From positions 1-5,815 of the forward strand of contig JAISAA010000312.1 in the NCBI GenBank assembly GCA_031266955.1: a DNA stretch of 5,815 bases. The letters run 5' to 3'. The notes below the pieces were generated by a model. That model had not been told where the DNA came from. It did no database searches and saw only the letters and a program-made list of their open reading frames with translations. The position numbers were made by a program, and so were the translations under genes. Origin of the DNA: Oscillospiraceae bacterium (GTDB taxonomy: Bacteria > Bacillota > Clostridia > Oscillospirales > Oscillospiraceae). This document shows, piece by piece, positions 1-4,297 of the stretch; the stretch's first letter is position 1; every line of letters begins with the position of its first letter.

Positions 1-1
1 C

Positions 2-172
2 AACGGACGGACACAAAGGGAGCTGCTGCGGTTATTGGCGCGGGAAAAAGGCTGGACGCTCAGCCTGAACCCACCTGACAATACAGAAGTCTACGAGAGG
101 TATATGGCGGGCACGATAAGCGCCGATGTGGAGGCGCTTGCCAAGCTGATTTGTGAATGCCTAAGTAAGTGA
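2..172 (+). CDS. Fic/DOC-family protein, C-terminal fragment
   Basis: This is the 3' end of a gene that starts left of the window; 56 codons remain before a TGA. The fragment opens with N-G-R-T-Q-R-E-L-L-R-L-L-A, which matches the second half of the Fic active-site motif HxFx(D/E)GNGRxxR, followed by the usual helix and a Gly-Trp. The lone C at base 1 would fit the third base of the preceding Gly codon. The tail, with YERYMAGT and a hydrophobic final helix ending LICECLSK, also resembles Fic C-termini. Fic enzymes typically transfer AMP, or another nucleotide-derived group, from a nucleotide to a hydroxyl side chain of a target protein, and many are toxins or housekeeping modifiers. The catalytic His and any inhibitory helix lie outside the window, so activity, class and a possible antitoxin cannot be judged. 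I am fairly sure of the family. Confidence 0.8.
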   Translation, partial: NGRTQRELLRLLAREKGWTLSLNPPDNTEVYERYMAGTISADVEALAKLICECLSK

Positions 173-180
173 CAGCGGAG

Positions 181-199
181 TTATTGTAAAAATCAGAAC
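181..199 (+). repeat. Direct repeat, left copy (TTATTGTAAAAATC)
   Basis: The 19 bases here match 5794-5812 in the same orientation with one mismatch (A versus G at the 15th base). The copy begins 8 bases after the Fic stop codon. The other copy lies at the right edge of the window, upstream of the permease operon. The shared sequence is probably part of an interspersed repeat. Read on the minus strand it contains TTTTTACAATAA, which resembles a -35 element, but I see no matching -10 at normal spacing. Confidence 0.5.
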
Positions 200-241
200 T
201 AGACGTGTGCTTTAACGTGCGTGCGCGCACGGCGCACTCGG

Positions 242-297
242 CTTGCGCCGCGAACCCCACCGCCGCCTTTAGCGGCACCTCCCCTCGCAGGGGAGGC
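242..297. repeat. Interspersed hairpin repeat with CCTCCCCT/AGGGGAGG stem
   Basis: A short stem GCCGC/GCGGC (262-266 with 272-276) is followed by a perfect 8-bp stem CCTCCCCT/AGGGGAGG (278-285 with 289-296, loop CGC). From memory, similar CCTCCCC...GGGGAGG units, often preceded by a run like CCCCACCGCCGCC, are scattered between genes in gut Clostridia, sometimes mis-annotated as small proteins. There is no T-run after the stem, so it is not an obvious intrinsic terminator. Confidence 0.5.
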
Positions 298-304
298 AAG
301 ACGC

Positions 305-433
305 GTAGGGGCGGACCTTTGCCGCGCGCACCGCGCGGCACGGATATTATCTGTGAACTCAGCAGAGCTGAGTTCAACGTGTCCGCCCGGGCGGTGCGAA
401 ACGAACAGGGCGGACACGCAGGTCCGCCCCTAC
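305..433. repeat. Composite inverted element, GTAGGGGCG hairpin pair 1
   Basis: The ends form a perfect 14-bp inverted repeat, GTAGGGGCGGACCT at 305-318 and its complement at 420-433. Inside are an 8-bp stem (321-328 with 332-339), a perfect 10-bp stem with 3-nt loop (354-363 with 367-376), and an 11-bp inverted repeat (378-388 with 408-418). The right-hand unit also folds alone (408-415 with 422-429, loop ACGCAG). It belongs to the same hairpin family as the elements at 456-480, 2465-2552, 2567-2596, 2658-2732 and 2738-2760. No protein-coding potential is credible. Confidence 0.7.
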
Positions 434-455
434 AGGACGAAACACGGGAAAACGC

Positions 456-480
456 GTAGGGGCGACCGCCTCGGTCGCCC
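456..480 (+). repeat. GTAGGGGCG-family hairpin, single unit
   Basis: GTAGGGGCGACCG is followed by CCT and CGGTCGCCC, giving a perfect 9-bp stem (460-468 with 472-480) and a 3-nt loop. It lies 22 bases right of the pair at 305-433. No T-run follows, so it is not an obvious intrinsic terminator. Confidence 0.6.
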
Positions 481-551
481 GCGCATCCGCGCGCCGCGAA
501 GCGGCGCCGCCGTCCGCCTGAAAAATCTGTCGAAAAAAATCAAAATAAGTG

Positions 552-583
552 TTTACAAGTCGTTCCATCTATGGTAGTATAAT
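552..583 (+). promoter_or_regulatory. Candidate sigma-A-type promoter
   Basis: TTTACA at 552-557 is 17 bases from TAGTAT at 575-580, which is preceded by TGG in the extended -10 position. An overlapping TATAAT at 578-583 is a better -10 but would need a 20-base spacer. Transcription would run right toward the palindrome and terminator-like hairpin at 611-656, so the product could be a short RNA or a leader. No gene starts immediately downstream. Confidence 0.35.
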
Positions 584-610
584 TCCAAGAGCCGCAATAA
601 TTTAACGCCG

Positions 611-656
611 ACAGCCGATGTAACAGTCTATATATAATGTTACATCGGCTGTTTTT
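611..656 (+). terminator. 15-bp palindrome with T-run, terminator-like (palindrome copy 1)
   Basis: ACAGCCGATGTAACA (611-625) pairs perfectly with 638-652 around a 12-nt AT-rich loop and is followed by a run of five T (652-656), so on the plus strand it could stop transcription. The inner part of the stem and the loop length are repeated at 759-786, which suggests a repeated palindromic element rather than only a terminator. It lies 28 bases after a candidate promoter -10. Confidence 0.5.
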
Positions 657-724
657 CGCTTGCGCTGCAACGCTTTTCTCTCCGGAAATTGGTTTTCTTC
701 CGCGCTCCGCGCCTCTCGACGTCT

Positions 725-753
725 AAAAACACCTTGCGTCGCAAGGGCTTTTT
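725..753. terminator. Terminator-like hairpin flanked by A-run and T-run
   Basis: CCTTGC (732-737) pairs with GCAAGG (741-746) around GTC. AAAAA at 725-729 and TTTTT at 749-753 flank it symmetrically, as in a bidirectional intrinsic terminator. The stem is only 6 bp (7 with a one-base loop) and two mismatched bases separate it from the T-run. No gene ends just before it in this window. Confidence 0.45.
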
Positions 754-758
754 GGGCT

Positions 759-786
759 ATGTAACACTTTATATAAAATGTTACAT
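759..786. repeat. ATGTAACA palindrome, copy 2
   Basis: ATGTAACA (759-766) pairs with TGTTACAT (779-786) around a 12-nt loop rich in TATA. The stem, loop length and loop style match the inner part of the 611-652 palindrome; the two centres are 141 bp apart. Unlike copy 1, the stem is not extended by GC pairs and no T-run follows. It could be an operator-like site or a member of a small repeat family. Confidence 0.5.
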
Positions 787-834
787 CACTTAGCGGCTCT
801 AAACGGCTCAAATTTAAGGACGGAGGGAATACAA

Positions 835-870
835 ATGCGCGCGATAAAATGCCCGCGAAGACCGCCATAA
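835..870 (+). CDS. Possible 11-codon leader ORF with strong Shine-Dalgarno
   Basis: GGAGG at 822-826 sits 8 bases before an ATG, which is good spacing. The frame encodes only 11 residues (MRAIKCPRRPP) before TAA and ends 11 bases before the first 21-bp repeat unit. Another ATG at 849 opens a 102-codon frame through the tandem array, but its spacing from the GGAGG is poor. Whether this is a real leader peptide, a remnant start of a lost gene, or chance cannot be told from one sequence. Confidence 0.25.
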   Translation: MRAIKCPRRPP

Positions 871-881
871 ACACCCCGCAA

Positions 882-1070
882 CGGTTCCGGAACATTCCGA
901 AACTTCTTCGGAATATTCTGAAACGTTTCCGGAGCATTCCGAAAGCTTTTCGGAACGTTCCGGACAGGCTCAGGAATATTCTTAAATCATTTTGGAACAT
1001 TCCGAAATCTCTCCGGAATATTCCGGAACGCCTCCGGAACATTCTTAAATCCCCGCGGAATATTCCGGAG
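882..1070. repeat. Nine tandem 21-bp units, each with a TCCGGAA/ATTCCG dyad
   Basis: Units begin at 882, 903, 924, 945, 966, 987, 1008, 1029 and 1050. The variable first four or five bases are followed by a conserved core close to TCCGGAAYATTCCGAAA. The core is a dyad; the seventh unit contains the perfect 16-bp palindrome TCCGGAATATTCCGGA at 1012-1027. No unit contains a stop in the forward frame from 849, so the array reads as heptads such as RFRNIPK, LLRNILK and RLRNILK. Because 21 is a multiple of three, openness alone is not evidence of translation. The array ends 40 bases before the next gene. It may be a minisatellite, a multi-site protein-binding array, or a structured leader. Confidence 0.8.
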
Positions 1071-1110
1071 CGGCGCAAAAAAGCAAAAAAGTTGAAAGAG
1101 GGTAATCGTA

Positions 1111-1716
1111 ATGGCATCATCACAGGACTATATCCCCGCGAAAGACGCCGACTTTGACTCTTGGCTGCGCAACTTGGTATTCTACGTCAGTCAAAAAGTC
1201 CCGGCGCCGTGGACACACATCCCGGATGAGAAATTAACAGAGCTTGTGGAATACACCGATGAATGGGTAATGAAGTACAGAAAAACACGCAGTCCCCACA
1301 CCCCCGTTGACACGGCTGCAAAAACAAACGCCCGGAAAGCCGCCGAAAAGTGCGCCCGCCCGTTCGTGTCCCGGTATCTGCAATACGAGCCCGTGACGGA
1401 CGACGACCGCACGGCGATGGGACTGCACAACCGCAGCACGACGCATACTCCGGTGCCGATCCCGATGACCGTCCCGGAGCTTATCGTCGAGATCACCACC
1501 CCGCGCAGGCTTGACGTCTATTACCGCGTCAAGGGCAGCGACCACCGAGGCAAGCCGCATAACGTCCACGGCATAGAGGTTCGCTCGGCGGCGCTCGACC
1601 ACCACCCGACGTCGATATCGGAGCTCACGGAGTCGTCGTTCGACACGAATCCTCCGCTGCTTCTCGAATTTGACGAGAGCCGGCGCGGACAGAAGATTTA
1701 CCTTGCCGGCAGATGA
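1111..1716 (+). CDS. Uncharacterised protein, apparently truncated by in-frame TGA
   Basis: This 201-residue product is preceded by AAAGAGGG at 1095-1102, at good spacing to the ATG. It opens with DYIPAKDADFDSWLRN (residues 6-21), then has a charged helical part (about 40-90, including PHTPVDTAAKTNARKAAEKCARPFV), a link containing TAMGLHNRSTTHTPVPIP (about 101-118) and a probable beta-rich C-terminal half with LLLEFDESRRGQKIYL near the end. I recognise this pattern, from memory, as a family of function-unknown proteins in gut Firmicutes, Bacteroidetes and Treponema, usually ending about 20 residues later with an R-W-E...GEKG...I-P tail. Here the codon after Arg201 is TGA instead of the expected TGG, and the tail continues in frame to 1779. 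There is no signal peptide or membrane segment. Function is unknown; the family call rests on memory. Confidence 0.75.
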   Translation: MASSQDYIPAKDADFDSWLRNLVFYVSQKVPAPWTHIPDEKLTELVEYTDEWVMKYRKTRSPHTPVDTAAKTNARKAAEKCARPFVSRYLQYEPVTDDDRTAMGLHNRSTTHTPVPIPMTVPELIVEITTPRRLDVYYRVKGSDHRGKPHNVHGIEVRSAALDHHPTSISELTESSFDTNPPLLLEFDESRRGQKIYLAGR

Positions 1717-1779
1717 GAGATCATGCGCGACGGGGAAAAGGGGTCGTTTGGAGATATCGTTGAGGCAATTGTGCCGTGA
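1717..1779 (+). other. In-frame C-terminal remnant after the premature TGA
   Basis: Reading on in the frame of the preceding gene gives E-I-M-R-D-G-E-K-G-S-F-G-D-I-V-E-A-I-V-P and then TGA at 1777-1779. The GEKG and the ending I-V-P resemble the conserved end of the family as I remember it. This suggests the ancestral gene ran from 1111 to 1779 (222 residues) and that the TGA at 1714-1716 replaced a Trp codon by one base change. The tail has no start codon or ribosome site of its own that would make it a separate gene. Confidence 0.6.
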
Positions 1780-1828
1780 GCGCGCGCAGTTTAGATAAGG
1801 AACAAATATTAATAAAGGTGGAAATAAA

Positions 1829-2206
1829 ATGGATCAATTGACTATACTCATTATCGTGCTAAGTATCATTGGAGGTGGGTATTATTTTTACGATAGATCG
1901 CGCAAAAGAAACGGTCTCGAAAAACAAGGATTGCATTTTCTTATGTATAACAATATTGGAGCGAAAATCAAGGGTTTAGCAAAATCTATTGCCTGGATAG
2001 ATATTATCAGCAGTATAATAATTGGCATTGTCCTCATTGTCAAAGGAGTCGATGACGAATGGTATGTTCTAATAGGTGTAGGTATTGGCGTTATGATCTT
2101 AGGAGCTTTAGCCGCTTGGGTTTCATCGTGGTTTATGTACGGTTTTGGAGAGTTAATTGAAAAAACGGCGGAAACTGCAAAAAACACTGCTATTTCAAAA
2201 GATTGA
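1829..2206 (+). CDS. Small three-helix membrane protein
   Basis: The 125-residue product has AAAGGTGG at 1814-1821, 7 bases before the ATG. Predicted membrane helices lie at about residues 4-21, 53-72 and 78-104. A basic stretch (RSRKRN, 23-28) follows the first helix, and a polar amphipathic tail starting YGFGELIEKTAETAKNT follows the third. I have a weak memory of small Firmicutes proteins with a similar GFGELI plus polar tail, but no function. Codons are rich in ATT, ATA and AAA, and the gene is clearly more AT-rich than both its flanks and the operon to the right, which suggests a different origin. No partner gene is adjacent; a terminator-like hairpin lies about 170 bases downstream. The gene is likely real because of the ribosome site and the clean helix pattern. 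Confidence 0.75.
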   Translation: MDQLTILIIVLSIIGGGYYFYDRSRKRNGLEKQGLHFLMYNNIGAKIKGLAKSIAWIDIISSIIIGIVLIVKGVDDEWYVLIGVGIGVMILGALAAWVSSWFMYGFGELIEKTAETAKNTAISKD

Positions 2207-2372
2207 AATCAATCGGCGTATTCCGCTTGTGAGGCAATTATTCCTCACATCGCGCATCAGCGCCTTCCCTAAACGTCTCAGTGCGTGTCAATCACGAGCG
2301 AGCGTGCTCCGAACACTTAAGGTATGATCGCTTAATAAATATCTCTAAAAGGCAACTTATCTAAAAAAGTGT

Positions 2373-2406
2373 GGCGCGGGCGGAAACGTCCGCGCCGCGC
2401 CTTTTT
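2373..2406 (+). terminator. GC-rich terminator-like hairpin with T-run
   Basis: GGCGCGG (2373-2379) can pair with the CCGCGCC ending at 2401, directly before TTTTT (2402-2406). It can alternatively pair with an earlier CCGCGCC, giving a tighter GAAA-loop hairpin. An A-run (2363-2368) precedes it, so it may work in both directions. It is the best candidate terminator for the membrane protein gene ending at 2206. Confidence 0.5.
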
Positions 2407-2464
2407 GCGGAGATGAATTGAGAAGCAACGCACGTAAATTTGGACGGAGTGCGGGGAAACCCCT

Positions 2465-2552
2465 GTAGGGGCGCGTTTCAAACGCGCCCTGTTCTCCCGG
2501 TTCGGCAAATATGAATCAACAGAAATAGGGCAAGTTTGAAACCTGCCCCTAC
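2465..2552. repeat. Composite inverted element, GTAGGGGCG hairpin pair 2
   Basis: The left unit (2465-2489) folds as GGGCGCGTT/AACGCGCCC with loop TCA. The right unit (2528-2552), in opposite orientation, folds as GGGCAAGTTT against AAACCTGCCC with one mismatched pair. The outer GTAGGGGC (2465-2472) and GCCCCTAC (2545-2552) are inverted copies. When both are read in the same direction they share the core GTTTCAAAC, while the stem bases next to it differ. Confidence 0.65.
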
Positions 2553-2566
2553 GGGACGTAGGATAC

Positions 2567-2596
2567 GGCGGGGCGTCGGGGACGCCGCCCCCTACG
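2567..2596 (-). repeat. GTAGGGGCG-family hairpin, degenerate unit
   Basis: On the minus strand this reads GTAGGGGGCGGCGTC, then CCC, then GACGCC and a loosely paired CCGCC. GGCGTC (2572-2577) pairs with GACGCC (2581-2586). A truncated CGTAGG at 2557-2562 is an inverted match to CCTACG at 2591-2596. It is a weaker member of the family lying between pairs 2 and 3. Confidence 0.45.
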
Positions 2597-2657
2597 GACG
2601 GGGGGACGCCGGCGTTCCCTCCCAAACCCTTCTGTGAGGTGATGTGCCGCCCGCGTT

Positions 2658-2732
2658 CCCCGTAGGGGACGATGGCAATCGTCCCGCGTTCGGTTTTCGG
2701 TGACGGGCGGATTGCCATCCGCCCCTACGGGG
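2658..2732. repeat. Composite inverted element, GTAGGGGCG hairpin pair 3
   Basis: The 75-bp element is bounded by an 11-bp inverted repeat, CCCCGTAGGGG (2658-2668) and CCCCTACGGGG (2722-2732). The left unit folds as GGGACGAT/ATCGTCCC (2666-2673 with 2678-2685); the right unit folds as GGGCGGAT/ATCCGCCC (2705-2712 with 2717-2724). Read in the same direction both carry the core ATGGCAAT, but the flanking stem is ACG/CGT in one and CGG/CCG in the other, so pairing is kept with different bases. Confidence 0.7.
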
Positions 2733-2737
2733 ATTGC

Positions 2738-2760
2738 GTAAGGGCGACCCTTGCGGTCGG
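2738..2760 (+). repeat. GTAGGGGCG-family hairpin, single degenerate unit
   Basis: GTAAGGGCGACC is followed by CTTGC and GGTCG; CGACC (2745-2749) pairs with GGTCG (2755-2759). It lies 5 bases right of pair 3, echoing the single unit at 456-480 that follows pair 1. The G-to-A change in the GTAGGGG head and the short stem make it degenerate. Confidence 0.5.
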
Positions 2761-2787
2761 CACAATGGGGAGAACGTTTCACCCGTT

Positions 2788-3114
2788 TCAGTGAAGCGGG
2801 CGGCTTATCTCCACATCCCCCGCGCCGTACTGCGTCGCCACCGCCATACCGTCCTCAAGCGCGGTGACGCACGTGCGCACGTTCGGGCGTCCGTTGACTA
2901 CCATCACGCAGTCCGTGCAGCGCCCTATCGCGCAGAACACACCGCGCGGGCTGTGATATTTTCTCGTGTAGCGGTGGACGGCGATTCCGGCGGCCTTCAG
3001 CGCGGCGGCGACGGGCTCGCCCTCCAAGCCCGTCATCGCCTTGCCGTCGAATGTAAAGCTCACCTCGCGCCGAGGTTCCGCCGCGCCTAAGATCGGATGC
3101 TCAGTCAGTCTCAT
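2788..3114 (-). CDS. (2Fe-2S)-binding protein, electron-transfer subunit of an amino-acid/amine oxidoreductase
   Basis: The 108-residue product carries a single ferredoxin-like [2Fe-2S] domain (about residues 15-100) with Cys61, Cys66, Cys69 and Cys82 in CX4CX2CX12C spacing, the plant-type cluster pattern. It resembles the small Fer2-type proteins related to the N-terminal part of sarcosine oxidase alpha and to HcnA-like subunits of amino-acid dehydrogenases, where the cluster passes electrons from a flavin subunit. The TGA of the upstream gene and this ATG are 18 bases apart, with AAAGGGG about 8 bases before the ATG, so the two are almost certainly co-transcribed. Length is normal for a stand-alone subunit. 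The flavoprotein partner usually found beside such genes is absent; only repeats follow. The fold call is firm; the partner enzyme is inferred. Confidence 0.85.
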   Translation of the reverse strand: MRLTEHPILGAAEPRREVSFTFDGKAMTGLEGEPVAAALKAAGIAVHRYTRKYHSPRGVFCAIGRCTDCVMVVNGRPNVRTCVTALEDGMAVATQYGAGDVEISRPLH

Positions 3115-3132
3115 ACAGCGTTCCCCTTTCGG

Positions 3133-4263
3133 TCAGGCCAGCGCCGGGGAATCCCACAGCTTGAGCGATGTGCCGAGGCCCAGCCTCAAAGCGTTTTGCC
3201 AAACCGTCTTGCCCCACGCCAGATCCTCGACGGGCATACCGCCGACGGAGTTTATGACTATCTGCCCGTCAAATTCCCTCGCCGGGGCTTTCCCGTTTAT
3301 AACGTCGCCGAGGTCGATTATATCCTCGCGCGTTATCTTCCCGTCGTGCATAAGGTCAAAATACCGCACGCCGATTATGCCGACGGACGCGTAAGCGGGA
3401 TACGCGTAATCCTCCGCCCAGCACTCGTAAAGCCCGTAGTTCTCCAGGACCTTGCGCGCGCGCTTCGCCAGAAACTCATCGTCCACGCGCACGCACGCCG
3501 GCGCGGACAGCAGCATACCCGGTTTCAGCCATTTCTCCTCCAGAAACGGATAATGCTCGATCCCCATCGTGGACGAGGTGCCCATCGCGACGATGTCCGC
3601 GTCGCGGCACGCCTTCTCCATCGTATCGACGACGACGATGTTCTTAAACTGCGGATAATTTTCCGTGAACTCAATGAAGCTGTCTATCGACTCCTTGCCG
3701 CGCCCCTTTATTTTAATGGTGTCGAGCGTCGGGCACGCGTAGGCGAAGGAGGCCAGGCTCGTTTTGCTCATAACTCCCGGCCCGATTATCCCGAGCACCC
3801 GGCTGTCCTTCGGCGCCAAATATTTCGCGCCCACGCCCGGCACGGCGCCCGTCCGGTACGCCGACAGCAAGTTTGCCGACATCAGGCACAGCGGCGCGCC
3901 CGTGTCCTTGTCGTTGAGCATGACCATAAGTATGGACCGCGGCAGTCCTTTTTTGCGGTTTTCAGCGTTTGAGCCGTACCACTTCATCCCCGCTATGTCG
4001 AAGCTGCCGCCGAGGTACGCGGGCATCGCCATAAAGCGGCGGTCGGGCCCGTCCTTGGGCATATTCGGGAACGGCGGGTTTTCCGGGAACGTGACCATCG
4101 CGCCGTGGGAATTGCCGTTTTGCCCCGCCATTTTGTAGTCCCCGCGCCCCAGAATTTTGAACATCTCCTCCATACAATCGACGCACCCGTTCATCTCCGT
4201 GACGCCGGCCTTGACCATATCCTCCTCGCTGAGATACAGGAAATCGATCCTCGTTTCAGACAT
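3133..4263 (-). CDS. Ornithine cyclodeaminase/mu-crystallin-family protein (tyramine oxidase subunit B-like)
   Basis: The 376-residue cytoplasmic protein has the family's layout: an N-terminal substrate domain with GMKW (Lys94) and YRTGA (Arg137), counterparts of the conserved Lys and Arg that bind substrate in ornithine cyclodeaminase, then a Rossmann domain whose nucleotide loop is GPGVMS (residues 161-166), followed by a return segment to the end. It is longer than a typical cyclodeaminase and has the GQNGNSHGAM and FPNMPKDGPDRRFMAMPAY stretches of a subgroup that, as I recall, databases call tyramine oxidase subunit B. The family does NAD(P)-linked deamination or imine/ketone reduction on amino acids; the substrate here is unproven. 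The ATG has AAGGAG about 8 bases upstream. It lies 34 bases after the permease gene and 18 before the [2Fe-2S] gene, all in one direction. No truncation is seen. Confidence 0.85.
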   Translation of the reverse strand: MSETRIDFLYLSEEDMVKAGVTEMNGCVDCMEEMFKILGRGDYKMAGQNGNSHGAMVTFPENPPFPNMPKDGPDRRFMAMPAYLGGSFDIAGMKWYGSNAENRKKGLPRSILMVMLNDKDTGAPLCLMSANLLSAYRTGAVPGVGAKYLAPKDSRVLGIIGPGVMSKTSLASFAYACPTLDTIKIKGRGKESIDSFIEFTENYPQFKNIVVVDTMEKACRDADIVAMGTSSTMGIEHYPFLEEKWLKPGMLLSAPACVRVDDEFLAKRARKVLENYGLYECWAEDYAYPAYASVGIIGVRYFDLMHDGKITREDIIDLGDVINGKAPAREFDGQIVINSVGGMPVEDLAWGKTVWQNALRLGLGTSLKLWDSPALA

Positions 4264-4297
4264 TTTGCATTCTCCTTAATAATAAAATATTTTTTCC

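Larger units (their letters stand above)
173..1110. other. 938-bp gene-free stretch rich in repeats
   Basis: No reading frame here looks like a conserved protein. The stretch divides into a GC-rich repeat block (about 210-520), a short AT-rich piece with a candidate promoter (about 530-600), a block of palindromes and a terminator-like hairpin (about 600-790), a ribosome-binding-site-like GGAGG before an 11-codon frame (822-870), and a 21-bp tandem array (882-1070). Each is listed separately. Long open frames on both strands across 602-1157 are explained by the repeat period being a multiple of three. Confidence 0.7.
2207..2787. other. 581-bp gene-free stretch between convergent genes
   Basis: The flanking genes run toward each other. 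From 2207 to 2372 I see only a 7-bp dyad TGTGAGG/CCTCACA (2228-2234 with 2243-2249, 8-nt loop, no T-run). A terminator-like hairpin follows at 2373-2406, and from 2453 the stretch is nearly all hairpin repeats, starting with GGGG-AAA-CCCC (2453-2463) and including a palindrome around ACGCCGGCGT (2606-2615). Minus-strand open frames across 2332-2782 pass through these repeats and show no protein features. Confidence 0.7.

Noticed and set aside
882..1070. CRISPR array
   Set aside because: Units are contiguous 21-mers with no unique spacers of constant length, and no cas gene is present.
602..1123. 173-codon minus-strand frame over the palindromes and tandem array
   Set aside because: It is the complement of repeats; the heptad-like peptide and the twice-seen VT-YI--CYI phrase both come from the DNA repeats.
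849..1157. 102-codon plus-strand frame through the tandem array as a basic heptad-repeat protein
   Set aside because: The 21-bp period keeps any stop-free unit open, the start lacks a well-placed ribosome site, and the frame overlaps the better supported gene at 1111 by 47 bases. Kept only as an alternative reading.
1714..1716. Genome-wide recoding of TGA as Trp
   Set aside because: The Fic fragment and all three operon genes end at TGA where family lengths predict their ends.
2332..2782. Minus-strand frames of 128 and 77 codons
   Set aside because: They run through GTAGGGGCG hairpins, have no ribosome site or domain, and their Arg/Pro/Gly-rich peptides are typical of translated repeats.
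3097..3972. Long plus-strand frame opposite the cyclodeaminase-family gene
   Set aside because: The minus-strand gene has family motifs, a ribosome site and operon context; the opposite frame is His/Arg-rich and lacks all of these.
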